From: Planctomycetaceae bacterium | GTDB lineage: Bacteria; Planctomycetota; Planctomycetia; Planctomycetales; Planctomycetaceae | Direction: 5' to 3' | NCBI GenBank assembly: GCA_003503535.1 | Contig: DOCI01000121.1 | Coordinates: 33,926-50,424 of the forward strand | Length of the DNA: 16,499 bases | Shown here: one piece after another, positions 8,201-15,846 of the stretch | How positions within the stretch are numbered: position 1 is the stretch's first letter | How the letters are laid out: each line of letters starts with the position of its first letter | Made by a program: the position numbers and the translations under genes | Notes under the pieces: generated by a model | Database searches by the model: none | Seen by the model: the letters and a program-made list of their open reading frames with translations, nothing else | Told to the model about the DNA's origin: nothing

Positions 8201-10571
8201 GCGACTGGCACGGGATATCTATGTGTTGCTCTACACGTTAGGTGCTGGAGATGACACCCTGGATGTAACACAGGATCCTTATCCGGTCACAGTCGGGACG
8301 ACAGATAATGAAGATCCTGACTTCGATGGAAATCCTGATGGAGACGGGATCAACGACCAACTTCAGGCGATGGCTCAGTTTGCGGTGAATTATGTCGATG
8401 CTTTGGATCGGGATAATATGATCACTGAGTTTGTGTTCGATACGGACCTGAGTGATGGTTGGGACATTACTGGAGAGAAGAATGCGAATGGGGTTTTGAC
8501 AGAAGATCCCGAAGCGGCTCACGTGTTTGGCGTTGAGGCGCAGCAGTTGTCCCTGAGCGAAACGTATTTTGTTAATATCGACCGCACTGAAATGACGGAT
8601 AGTGCGAAAACGCCATGGAACGATGCTGCCGGGACTCCCATTCAGTTTTTGATTATGGAATTACGGAACGCTTCACCATTCCTGGTGGATTACAAAACCG
8701 ACTCCTGGCGAATTCGAAGAATTGTCGGCGATGACGATTTTGTAAATACCTCGGAATCCGATGATGAGTGGGTCGCGTTCAAGACGGTCGGTGCGATGCC
8801 GGGAATTCCGGCAGGGACCAACTTCTGGGTGGGGGCTCATGACGAAGCAGACACGACATTACCAGCTGCCGTCATGCTCGACGAGAATAATGATGGAACC
8901 ATTCAGAAAAATGAAGTACTTTGCCCAAGTCGTGAGCAAGAGAACGATGGCGACACCAAGCCGGTCTGTCATCTCGATATCAATCACGACGACCATGCTT
9001 CCTACCGGACGAATAAAGGGGGGACCGCAAATTTCCTGGTGGGAGAGATCCGACAGAAATTTGAAATTGTGCTCGAACGTCGCTGCCACACTCAAGGTGA
9101 TGGTGTCTATGACAGTGTCGCTTCGAATCCCTGGGTGCCTGTCGATTACATGTTTGTCAATCGTAATGCATCTAACGTCGATCCACTCGATGCAAGTCTG
9201 GATATCGACTTGGCTGGCTTTGACAACCAGAAAAGCATCGAACGACCTCAGCCACTGCATCGACTCCCTCGCGTAGACGGGACGGCTTCGATACCAGGGA
9301 ACCGGGAGAATAGTCAGGGTTCCGGGCCACGTCGGCATTCGATTGGTCCTCAAACGCCACTGGCCTACGAGAATCAGGATATTTCGGCTTACCCAAGTTC
9401 ACCTTACGTTCCGTATGTTGATGAAAACTCCAATTGTCCCACTGTGAACAGCGTCGATACATTCACATTATGGCAGCCACATTTTGATCGCGATTTCACT
9501 TCGGTCTACGAGTTACTGAGTGTGCCGATTGTGGGGCCGGGACAGTTGACGGAATCGATCACCGACGGTGCGAATGGAATGAGTGGATTGCACACGGCCT
9601 TTACGAAATTTGCGGTGACTGATCCGGGGACGCCAGCAGATACCTCGGACGACAATCGCTGGTATCGGCTGCTCGAATTTCTTGAGGTGCCGGATGGGTC
9701 TCAAAAGGCGATTCGCGACAATCTGCCGATGCCGCGGTCTCCGGGGAAAATCAATCTGAATACGATTCGACATCCGTCGGTGTTTGCGGGTCTGGTCGAT
9801 GATGACTATCACCTGGATACGTTCCCGACTCCGGCTCAAATCATCGCCTTCAACGATGATGCCAAGCAATTGTTTCCGTACGCTGTCACACAGGATCCCA
9901 ACGAAGCGGCTCGTAACTGGTATTCACAATACATTTACAGCCGAGATCGAATCGATCCTTACACGGATGCTCCGTTGCCGGGGATTCCGGGTTCACGCCC
10001 GTTCCGACCAATGGGATATTTGCCGGAAAGTAATCTTGGTCCGAATTATGACAAGGTTTCGCCAGTCGAGCATACTTTATTGCGGTCATTGCCTCTCACT
10101 GATGATACGACGCCATTTACGAATGTTTCTCCGATGGCAGAGAATAATAATCAGCAGGGAGTGAGTGGATTATGGACCACAAGTTCAGCGGCTGACGATA
10201 TTACCCGGGAAGCGATCGGTCGTCGTCGATTGTTTGAAGCCCGTACGAATAACGATGCAAGTTTTCCGTCAATTGCCAATGAAAACGCTGTCGATTTCCA
10301 TACGCGGAATCGTCTGTTGAACAAGATTGCCAATAACGCGACGGTTCGCAGTAATGTTTACTATTGTTGGATTCACGTGCAGTTTCATGAAGCAGCTGAG
10401 GATGAGTTTGGGAATGTCCAGGTGGGCGGGAAATTGACCGGTGGTGGCGAAAATGCAGATCAAAGAGCATTCTTTGTGATCGACCGTTCAAAACTCGAAG
10501 AAGCCTGGGATCCTCGGTCGCAGTCGTTTGACTGGCGGAAATTCGTATTGCTGCGGAAGGTTTTGAATTAA
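5217..10571 (+). CDS. Giant GspK/PilX-like protein with EF-hand-like loops
   Basis: This 1784-aa protein is the last gene of the cassette. Its N-terminus has RRGG|AAIIIVLAM (Gly40 then Ala41) and a membrane helix to about residue 64. The +5 position is Ile, not Glu, as in GspK, the only T2SS pseudopilin that lacks that Glu. GspK-like NLN motifs occur at residues 400-403 (DADGLMNLNT) and 1512-1516 (GKINLNT, helix-hairpin-helix-like). Residues 1222-1233 form an EF-hand loop (D-E-N-N-D-G-T-I-Q-K-N-E). Further Asp loops lie at 353-365, 922-929 and 1033-1048. Residues from 1058, NYVDALDRDNMITEF, recall Verru_Chthon cassette protein A as I remember it. Classical GspK is about 330 aa and caps the pseudopilus tip. 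The expected role is a tip protein whose huge exterior domain acts outside the inner membrane. The +5 residue, NLN motifs and gene order support GspK; most of the length has no recognised domain. Confidence 0.75.
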   Translation: MKTTIKQRIPKLLPGRNSSAVAGVDCIQFTPPQRTQRRGGAAIIIVLAMTGMLAFLGFFFFSFISSERNSAGWFAATPNREISEGDYFDFALQQIIIGPSDEYKNSALSGGKWSMLPNMVGSFGPDLKPDDLHLFSGRGITVTYQKDPNTDLPNDTTNSNNNFGFDYNSDGVIDGKVVNFSPAANPVGGNNYPASPLGQSNHPNYVPDFEPDAGYTYPDINSMFLGYFAFVDVDPSTSVNLRRVWVPSFHRPQYLPRNEDVDGVPMTDIYTDSTYANRVLRPHKSHLVQLKQFTGSTLNQQSAPRFISSGSFHSYTGAAGPANPFPFPDFGANEYQAGMWTHGRAGHNLITYDVDADGILANGDEAILTDLDHAVEILSDGTKRIPIFAITILDADGLMNLNTGGNLYGEETKLQHVRTEPSNPGDDPLGDDHFISNSNLGLSPSEINLARGFYRPLPDLGGATTEPPASMPLYADMFEISATGGGTVQVTQLDMANMELTRLLIGVADGDLGTTDDLVWGRWGEADGLAGSANEDRLELGVAAATTLNPASPLAPTPPVPRTTWGSPRLPGAGATAQDDDEDYLTGGGKVRFSGSSYRDPVFGPLGLTIPPGVHPIDEIAVGIDYVSGTNLSISSNTRDANNSFVLNNTIYTNITGGSPVEYGKFRASAKPEVNNPSRWSSYSKRWERQLVAGSLSGTTEANQLDDLKLKTGVLPYSEAEKSDGSRALLQPRTSNSADNLFLADEPDEIIVEPSFRNSDDDALFSVGEMQFLHMNDTDWGIAASTASSRLEKLVKFNFERTDFLSTATNDIEDSWWLRSQFTTDSWDRWEFAFSPAVGAIMDISNSAYDGFSNRAWEFSPVNNDNTRLAFPPEFGNVTRFSANDPYRDELRQWISIELERDQVFANFPLPQRRLIINRLLDKDRDGEFRYRHLTPHPIYESTETDTNAILDLIYDPSSSVVKSYDPGSEPGAVTFQKMATDKFVQEWWAKYDRQRLARDIYVLLYTLGAGDDTLDVTQDPYPVTVGTTDNEDPDFDGNPDGDGINDQLQAMAQFAVNYVDALDRDNMITEFVFDTDLSDGWDITGEKNANGVLTEDPEAAHVFGVEAQQLSLSETYFVNIDRTEMTDSAKTPWNDAAGTPIQFLIMELRNASPFLVDYKTDSWRIRRIVGDDDFVNTSESDDEWVAFKTVGAMPGIPAGTNFWVGAHDEADTTLPAAVMLDENNDGTIQKNEVLCPSREQENDGDTKPVCHLDINHDDHASYRTNKGGTANFLVGEIRQKFEIVLERRCHTQGDGVYDSVASNPWVPVDYMFVNRNASNVDPLDASLDIDLAGFDNQKSIERPQPLHRLPRVDGTASIPGNRENSQGSGPRRHSIGPQTPLAYENQDISAYPSSPYVPYVDENSNCPTVNSVDTFTLWQPHFDRDFTSVYELLSVPIVGPGQLTESITDGANGMSGLHTAFTKFAVTDPGTPADTSDDNRWYRLLEFLEVPDGSQKAIRDNLPMPRSPGKINLNTIRHPSVFAGLVDDDYHLDTFPTPAQIIAFNDDAKQLFPYAVTQDPNEAARNWYSQYIYSRDRIDPYTDAPLPGIPGSRPFRPMGYLPESNLGPNYDKVSPVEHTLLRSLPLTDDTTPFTNVSPMAENNNQQGVSGLWTTSSAADDITREAIGRRRLFEARTNNDASFPSIANENAVDFHTRNRLLNKIANNATVRSNVYYCWIHVQFHEAAEDEFGNVQVGGKLTGGGENADQRAFFVIDRSKLEEAWDPRSQSFDWRKFVLLRKVLN

Positions 10572-10873
10572 AGCGGAAAGTGGAGTTTTTGGAGATCGTT
10601 TTTCGATGTTTTGGGAAAACTTTTAGTAACGTCTTCGCGTTTCAGCGTTTGCGTTGCAAGAATTTTCGATGAAGAGCGGTTTTGCACTGGATTTTTGGGG
10701 GCGGGATCACGCATAATAAGGAAAGGATACGATAACTTATAATCTGCATCGTTTTTCTGATGAGCAGATGGAGACTCTCAATCAACTGCCGTAGAGGTTC
10801 AGCCGATTCTCGGAGGAGCCGGGTAGTTTCACTCAACTTAATTTTTACTGTCTTTGCGGGCAATTTGCATTTG

Positions 10874-10906
10874 GGAAAGCGGTGTTCCGGGCCTTAGCCA
10901 CTTTCC
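10874..10906 (+). promoter_or_regulatory. Possible leader hairpin of the DUF1559 gene
   Basis: GGAAAGCGG and CCACTTTCC pair over 9 bp with one mismatch around a 15-nt loop that contains GGGCC. It lies 43 bp before ATG 10950, so it would be in the 5' leader. It could affect mRNA stability, but the evidence is only the pairing. Confidence 0.3.
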
Positions 10907-10936
10907 GAGGCAGAACTACTACATTTTACGAGTTTT

Positions 10937-10942
10937 AAGGAG
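10937..10942 (+). promoter_or_regulatory. Strong Shine-Dalgarno site
   Basis: AAGGAG lies 7 bp before ATG 10950. It is the best ribosome binding site in the window and rules out the longer open frame that begins at 10854. It suggests high expression, as is usual for major pseudopilins. Confidence 0.85.
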
Positions 10943-10949
10943 CACTGTA

Positions 10950-12110
10950 ATGAACATTCGCCACACGGTACGTGTCGCGCAATCACGCCGACGCGGATTC
11001 ACCCTGATTGAACTTCTGGTCGTGATTTCCATCATCGCGACCCTCGCCGCATTGATTCTGCCTGGTATTCAGAGTGCACGTGAATCAGCCCGCAGAATTA
11101 CCTGCCTCAATAATATCCGAAACATTGGGTTGGCCATGCAGAACTTTGCCTCCCAGAGCGGTGGAAAGTTGCCACCCATGATTGGATACGATTCTTATCC
11201 CTACGACGATGGTACAACAAGTGGAACCGGATATTATGGTTGGCCTGTTTCCCTGTTGCCACTGTTCGATCAGGCTTCTCTGCAACGAGAATTGACCTCT
11301 GTGATTGATGTCAATGACGATTACGCCGGATTAGCTGCAAGTCCAGCTGCAAGTTCTCATGATTATCTGGTTCAAACACAGATTCCAGGTTATGCGTGTC
11401 CCGATGATCAAACGGCATTCCAGCAATCAGGTGGTTTGAGTTACATCGTCAATGCAGGTTACGCACATCCTGGTGACTGGGGTGATCCTGGCGATGGTGG
11501 TGGAGTATTGACAGCACCGACTGATGGAAACATTCATGGTCCTGAAAAACTGGATTGGAATGATGGATCAGCAGGACCCACTACAAATATTGGATACGCG
11601 ACTGGTGTTTTCTGGAAATCAAACTCAACAGTAACATTGGACTATGTTTCAAACAATGATGGTCAGGGACAGACGTTGATGATTTCTGAAAATATTGACG
11701 CAGGACCATGGTGGTCTCGCAGAACTGGTGATCTAGCTTTTGCAATCCGGGTTAATGTTGCTGATAATACGACATTTCCAGGTGATGTCACTGCTGCTGC
11801 TGGAGGTACTGCAGGATTTGGGGTTTCTGGAGCAACCAATAATAATAACAGTCTTTCAATGCCACAGGATATGACAGCGATTACTGGAAGTTTCGATGCA
11901 GGAAGTGCAGCTATAAGCAGTCCATGTTCTGGTGAAGGACGTTGCTGGAGACCTTCTTCACAGCATACTTCTGGTAATGTGAATGTGATCTTCTGCGACG
12001 GTCACGGCACACTGCTAAATTCTAATATCGATCAATGGGTCTATGCCAGACTGTTAACGCCTAATGGTACTCGTTACGGTCAGGCAGTTATTCAAGGCTC
12101 ATTTGAGTAA
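10950..12110 (+). CDS. DUF1559 prepilin-type protein
   Basis: This 386-aa protein belongs to the DUF1559 family (PF07596), which is greatly expanded in planctomycetes and consists of pseudopilin-like proteins of unproven function. The leader RRRG|FTLIE (Gly16, Phe17, Glu21 at +5) is cut by prepilin peptidase, and the helix runs to about residue 43. It is followed by the family signature [21 protein letters not shown]. The conserved C-terminal DG element is at residues 347-352 (IFCDGH). The length is normal for the family. The start is fixed by AAGGAG at 10937-10942. It is 378 bp from the giant gene and ends 44 bp before an intrinsic terminator, so it is probably a single-gene unit. Being next to the cassette, it might supply a pseudopilin subunit to the same machine, which is inference. 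Confidence 0.9.
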   Translation: MNIRHTVRVAQSRRRGFTLIELLVVISIIATLAALILPGIQSARESARRITCLNNIRNIGLAMQNFASQSGGKLPPMIGYDSYPYDDGTTSGTGYYGWPVSLLPLFDQASLQRELTSVIDVNDDYAGLAASPAASSHDYLVQTQIPGYACPDDQTAFQQSGGLSYIVNAGYAHPGDWGDPGDGGGVLTAPTDGNIHGPEKLDWNDGSAGPTTNIGYATGVFWKSNSTVTLDYVSNNDGQGQTLMISENIDAGPWWSRRTGDLAFAIRVNVADNTTFPGDVTAAAGGTAGFGVSGATNNNNSLSMPQDMTAITGSFDAGSAAISSPCSGEGRCWRPSSQHTSGNVNVIFCDGHGTLLNSNIDQWVYARLLTPNGTRYGQAVIQGSFE

Positions 12111-12154
12111 CAATTTAAGAGTTTCATGATCACGCGTTTCGCCTGAGATTGTAG

Positions 12155-12192
12155 ACCGCTGGGGAGTTTTACTTCCCGGCGGTTTTTCTTTT
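12155..12192 (+). terminator. Intrinsic terminator after DUF1559
   Basis: ACCGCTGGGGAG (12155-12166) pairs with CTTCCCGGCGGT (12172-12183) as a 12-bp stem, with ten Watson-Crick pairs and two G-T pairs. The loop is TTTTA and the stem runs into TTTTTCTTTT. It is a strong rho-independent terminator for plus-strand transcription from the DUF1559 gene. Confidence 0.9.
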
Positions 12193-12223
12193 GGAGTAGG
12201 GCGTGGTATGCTTTTTTAGATCC

Positions 12224-12235
12224 GTGAGTACTCAC
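12224..12235. promoter_or_regulatory. Possible operator palindrome upstream of DUF58 gene
   Basis: GTGAGTACTCAC is a perfect 12-bp palindrome, about 94 bp upstream of ATG 12330 and after the terminator, where a promoter for the next gene should lie. It could be a site for a dimeric regulator. About four such palindromes are expected by chance in a window of this size, so confidence is low. Confidence 0.25.
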
Positions 12236-12249
12236 ATTGCCTTGTTGCA

Positions 12250-12268
12250 GACGAATGTCGAATTCGTC
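12250..12268. promoter_or_regulatory. Inverted repeat upstream of DUF58 gene
   Basis: GACGAAT (12250-12256) and ATTCGTC (12262-12268) are perfect inverted repeats with a 5-bp spacer, about 60 bp before the start codon. It may be a second regulator site or an RNA hairpin in the leader. No other evidence supports it. Confidence 0.25.
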
Positions 12269-12329
12269 AGTCGGTGCCTGACCTACAGGTTTACTCTTTC
12301 TATGTCGCTGTCTTGAGATATTGGACGCC

Positions 12330-13238
12330 ATGTCGACAACCAATCCCGAACTCTCTGCTTTTGGTGATCCGAGCACGTTGATGCAGTTCGGGCGGCTCGA
12401 TGTGATTGCCCGGCTGGTTGTCGAAGGGTACATGATGGGGCAGCATAAAAGCCCCTTCAAAGGGAGCAGTGTCGAGTTTGTCGAGCATCGGCAATACTAT
12501 CCCGGCGATGAAATTCGACATATCGACTGGCGGGCTTACGGGAAAACGGGACGGTATTTCGTCAAAGAGTATGAAGATGAAACGAATCTGCGTTGCTACC
12601 TGATGCTCGATGCTTCCGGCAGTATGGGCTATGGACAATCGACCGATACGAAGTTCAATTATGCTCGACAGATGACAGCCGTACTGGCGTATCTGCTATT
12701 GAAACAACGGGATGCAGTCGGATTATGTCTGTTCGATCATAAATTACGGGAACTGATCGAGCCTTCCATGAATGCGACTCAGTTTCCTCGATTGATCAAA
12801 ACTCTGGAGCAGGCAAAAACGGGGCGAGAGACAAGTCTTGGGAAAGTCTTTGAGGATGTCATTCCCCGGCTCAAGCGGCGGAGTCTGATCGTTTTGCTCA
12901 GTGATCTATTCGATGAAATCGAGCCTTTACAGACGGCCATCAAACGCTTTAAACACTATCGACACGATGTGGTTGTCGTACAGATTGTCGCACCGGAAGA
13001 AGAGGAGTTTCCATTCAGCAGGCCTACACAGTTTCATAATCTGGAAAAGACAAACGAACGCCTGCTGGTCGATCCCCATCGCCTGCGTCGTCATTACCTC
13101 GAACAATATCAGAAGTTTATGAATCGAGTTTCCCAAATGTGCACGAAATCGGGAGTCGATTTGTTGAAAGTGAAAACGGACGAATCGTTCGCTAAGACCT
13201 TGGGCAGTTATCTGGCGTATCGCTCTCGGGGGAAATAA
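12330..13238 (+). CDS. DUF58 family protein with von Willebrand A-like domain
   Basis: This 302-aa protein belongs to the DUF58 family (PF01882). Its signature, residues 47-90, includes VEFVEHRQYYPGDEIRHIDW followed by KTGRYFVKEY. The von Willebrand A-like MIDAS metal site is D94-A-S-G-S98, and the LLSDLFDE strand near residue 191 fits the fold. Family members are usually next to a MoxR-type AAA ATPase gene and act with it as a chaperone-like or metal-binding partner, sometimes linked to envelope or stress functions. No MoxR gene is adjacent here: the upstream neighbour is the DUF1559 gene, beyond a terminator, and downstream is the convergent ddl gene, 18 bp away. ATG 12330 is chosen over TTG 12321 by codon, although the GGA site at 12323 is weak. 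Confidence 0.85.
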   Translation: MSTTNPELSAFGDPSTLMQFGRLDVIARLVVEGYMMGQHKSPFKGSSVEFVEHRQYYPGDEIRHIDWRAYGKTGRYFVKEYEDETNLRCYLMLDASGSMGYGQSTDTKFNYARQMTAVLAYLLLKQRDAVGLCLFDHKLRELIEPSMNATQFPRLIKTLEQAKTGRETSLGKVFEDVIPRLKRRSLIVLLSDLFDEIEPLQTAIKRFKHYRHDVVVVQIVAPEEEEFPFSRPTQFHNLEKTNERLLVDPHRLRRHYLEQYQKFMNRVSQMCTKSGVDLLKVKTDESFAKTLGSYLAYRSRGK

Positions 13239-13256
13239 TGCTTATGATTGATCATT

Positions 13257-14180
13257 TCAGGATTTGAGTCCTTTGGATTTGAGAGCCGATTTGCAGATGT
13301 TTTCACAGAGTGTTTCATAGGTCCACCCATGTTGACTGGCGGCTTTGGGGGCCAGGCTTGTTGAGGTCATACCGGGGATGGTATTAAGTTCCAGGCACCA
13401 GGGTTGACCTGTATTATCGACAATGAAATCGACTCGAATTAAGCCTGAAGTCTCGATGGCCTGCGCAGCTTTTTGGGCAGCGGCGATTAGACGTTTGATG
13501 AGTTTTTCATCCTGGTTCTGATCGATGAAATATTGCGTACTCGTTTCCTGGTATTTCGCTGAGAAATCGTAAAACGTGCGTGGGGTTTGAATTTGAATGG
13601 GTGGGAAGGTGATTTCATCGAAGATTGCAACGGTCCATTCCTGACCAGAAATGTACTCTTCGACGATGACTGTTTCTCCGTAATCTAAAGCGTGATCAAT
13701 CGCCTGAGGGCGTTGTTCGGAGATATCGACACGGGAAACGCCAATACTGGATCCCTGGGCATTCGGTTTGACGAAGACGGGACAGGAAATCGATGAACAC
13801 AGTTTTTCTCTTTGAATCAGCGAATCTTTTCGACTGATGATCGAATGACGAGGCGTGGCGATTGCGTGGTTCAGAAATATTTGCTTGGCCTGAGATTTGT
13901 CGAAGGCGATAGCAGAAGCAGAAGCTGAACTCCCTGTAAAACAGAGGTTGCGTTTTTCGAGAATCTGCTGGATCTGTCCATCTTCACCGAAGGTGCCATG
14001 CAGGGCGATGAAGACAATTTGGTCGGGCCGAACAGGTAAATTCTGAATCTCAACGTTTACTGGATCGATCATTGAAACGGTATGACCACGAGCTAAGAGA
14101 GCATTGCGCACTCCGATCCCGGATTTTATACTGATTTCCCGTTCGGCTGAGTGGCCACCAGCCAGTATGATCACATCCAT
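13257..14180 (-). CDS. ddl: D-alanine-D-alanine ligase
   Basis: This ATP-grasp enzyme joins two D-alanines to make the dipeptide at the end of the peptidoglycan stem. It acts in the cytosol. At 307 aa it matches DdlB-type enzymes (about 306 aa). Motifs in order: GGHSAEREIS (residues 8-17, with catalytic-type Glu13), HGTFGEDGQIQ (61-71), FTGS (81-84), DK (94-95), VKPNAQGSSIGVS (137-149), EEYISGQEWTVA (174-185), SAKY (207-210), R249-V-D251 and ELNTIPGMTSTS (264-275). All expected catalytic and metal-binding positions are present. It lies 52 bp downstream of the kinase gene on the same strand, so it is probably transcribed with it. It converges with the DUF58 gene 18 bp away, with no terminator visible between them. 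Planctomycetes make peptidoglycan, so this fits. Confidence 0.95.
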   Translation of the reverse strand: MDVIILAGGHSAEREISIKSGIGVRNALLARGHTVSMIDPVNVEIQNLPVRPDQIVFIALHGTFGEDGQIQQILEKRNLCFTGSSASASAIAFDKSQAKQIFLNHAIATPRHSIISRKDSLIQREKLCSSISCPVFVKPNAQGSSIGVSRVDISEQRPQAIDHALDYGETVIVEEYISGQEWTVAIFDEITFPPIQIQTPRTFYDFSAKYQETSTQYFIDQNQDEKLIKRLIAAAQKAAQAIETSGLIRVDFIVDNTGQPWCLELNTIPGMTSTSLAPKAASQHGWTYETLCENICKSALKSKGLKS

Positions 14181-14232
14181 GTGGTTATCAATCGCGTAGT
14201 TTCTTTTGTGTCGCGTCGGTATTTGCTGAGAA

Positions 14233-15756
14233 CTACAAGCCGAAGTTTTTGGCGATCATGTCGTAGACCATTGGTACGCCCAGATAGAGGCCGTAGCATG
14301 CTGCTCCAACAACGCACAGCCAAGCGACCAGACTGATCCAACCCAAGGTTCCGTCACGCAGATTCTCTATAATCCGCCACCATTTGCGGCGACTGTGTTG
14401 TCGGTCCAGTTTTGCATAAATGGACTTCATGTCCTCCTTCTTTTTACCATCCTGTTTTTTCATCAGGATTTCGCCAACCTGATTTTTGAATTCCTGCACG
14501 GAGCCGACGGCAACCATGGGGACTTTGGGGTTCTTAGTGATTCGGGCCTTCTCATCGAGAAGATCGGTCGCCAGACCACGGTGGATCTGGTCGGTGGTCA
14601 TTTTTTTGATTTGCTCTTTACCGGTACGATCTTTGAAGCAGACTCGCCAGGTATTTCCATCGAGTTTTGCAGCCGCCAGACGTTGTTCACGGGCTTCTTC
14701 CCTCGAAGTTTTTGGAATGTGGATTTCGCGTTCAATGTTTTTCGCATTGGCCATTGAAGGTGAACTTTGTAGTCCTGAAGGGGAGTTCATTCCGAGAATG
14801 ACTTTTTCGTCTGAGTCAATAAAACTAAGGGAAGGGTTTTCGAGGCCGAGAGGCATTAAGTCGGTTAGAAGTTCATCACAGTTCTGATACCGATGCTTGG
14901 GGTCTTTGGCCATCATTTTATCGATGATCAGATCGAGCCGTTCTGGAATGTCTTTATTGAGCCTGGCCGCGGGTGTGTATTTCGAATTTTCTTTGGCGAG
15001 AATTAATTCCATCGTGGAATCGGCTTTGTAGGGTGGGACACCTGTCAGGAAGCGATATAAAGTTGCTCCAAGGGCGTAGATGTCGCTGCGCTGGTCGACA
15101 TATTTCGCGTTACGAGCCTGTTCGGGAGGCATATATAAGGGAGTGCCGAGACCGGTTCCGGATTGTGTCATCGAATGGTCTTCGTCAATCGCTTTAGCCA
15201 GCCCGAGGTCTGCAACTTTGACGGCTCCATTTTTCGTGACCAGGATATTGTCCGGTTTGATGTCACGATGAATGACATTCATTTTATGAGCGAAACCGAG
15301 AGCCTGAGCACAAACAATGATGACGTGCACGGCATCACCCACGCTCAGTTTTTCGAGCGTGTTGATCCAGTCCTGCATGCTGGAACCATCGATAAATTCC
15401 AGCGCGGCATAGTACATGCCTTTATAATCGCCCACGGCATAACAGCGGACGATGTTAGGATGTTCTATTTTTGCTCCGACGCGAGCTTCGCGAATAAAGC
15501 GGTCGACGAAGTCTTTCCGCTTCGATAATTCGCTCGACATCACTTTGAGAGCACAGCGTCGGTCCAGACTGATCTGATGAGCCAGGTAGACCGAACCCAT
15601 GCCCCCCTGTCCAACTTTTTTCACAAGACGAAAGTCGCCAAGTGTTTGAACTTTCTGTTTTGCGGGTTTCGAAGAACGCGTTGGTGCGGTTTGGCTTTGC
15701 TGACCTTCGGCAACAGTTTCCTGCAGGGAATTCTTAGTTGGCTTGTTCTGAGCCAT
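14233..15756 (-). CDS. Membrane-anchored Ser/Thr protein kinase
   Basis: This 507-aa bacterial Hanks-type kinase phosphorylates Ser/Thr on proteins. The Lys/Gln-rich N-terminus runs to about residue 38. The kinase domain has the Gly loop GQGGMGSVY (49-57), Lys71 in ALK, Glu90, H163-R-D165-IKPDN, D183-L-G (DLG in place of DFG, common in bacteria) and [10 protein letters not shown] (204-213). The activation loop is rich in Ser/Thr. A basic linker follows. Residues 370-423 ([20 protein letters not shown]) resemble a GYF-2/DUF4339-like domain, a weak assignment. One membrane helix (about 472-494) is near the C-terminus, with only about 13 residues beyond it, so the kinase domain faces the cytosol and the protein is tail-anchored. 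No PASTA sensor is present. ATG 15756 is chosen over GTG 15762 because AAGG lies about 8 bp upstream. It precedes ddl by 52 bp. Confidence 0.93.
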   Translation of the reverse strand: MAQNKPTKNSLQETVAEGQQSQTAPTRSSKPAKQKVQTLGDFRLVKKVGQGGMGSVYLAHQISLDRRCALKVMSSELSKRKDFVDRFIREARVGAKIEHPNIVRCYAVGDYKGMYYAALEFIDGSSMQDWINTLEKLSVGDAVHVIIVCAQALGFAHKMNVIHRDIKPDNILVTKNGAVKVADLGLAKAIDEDHSMTQSGTGLGTPLYMPPEQARNAKYVDQRSDIYALGATLYRFLTGVPPYKADSTMELILAKENSKYTPAARLNKDIPERLDLIIDKMMAKDPKHRYQNCDELLTDLMPLGLENPSLSFIDSDEKVILGMNSPSGLQSSPSMANAKNIEREIHIPKTSREEAREQRLAAAKLDGNTWRVCFKDRTGKEQIKKMTTDQIHRGLATDLLDEKARITKNPKVPMVAVGSVQEFKNQVGEILMKKQDGKKKEDMKSIYAKLDRQHSRRKWWRIIENLRDGTLGWISLVAWLCVVGAACYGLYLGVPMVYDMIAKNFGL

Positions 15757-15846
15757 ATTCACAACCTTGGTGTGGAATTCTGAAAAATTGAATTGAAACC
15801 ATCTACTGTAATTTAACTTGATGAATGTTAGGACTTGAAAATGCTA

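Larger units (their letters stand above)
10572..10949 (+). other. 378-bp non-coding stretch before the DUF1559 gene
   Basis: No credible gene is present. A TATAAT sequence at 10738-10743 could be a -10 element, but no good -35 lies 16-18 bp upstream. A stem with one mismatch pairs 10874-10882 (GGAAAGCGG) with 10898-10906 (CCACTTTCC), about 45 bp before the start codon. A T-rich stretch follows the giant gene (10589-10625) without a good stem. The length and separate ribosome binding site suggest that the next gene has its own promoter and leader. Confidence 0.5.

Noticed and set aside
10589..10625. T-rich stretch after the giant gene as a terminator
   Set aside because: The only stems (ATCG/CGAT and GTTTT/AAAAC) are too short and AT-rich to be convincing.
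10642..10863. A 73-residue minus-strand open frame in the gap before DUF1559
   Set aside because: It starts at TTG without a ribosome site, has no recognisable motif and lies in a probable leader region.
10573..10907. A 10-bp inverted repeat (CGGAAAGTGG at 10574 and CCACTTTCCG at 10898)
   Set aside because: The arms are over 300 bp apart, and a match of this length is not rare by chance.
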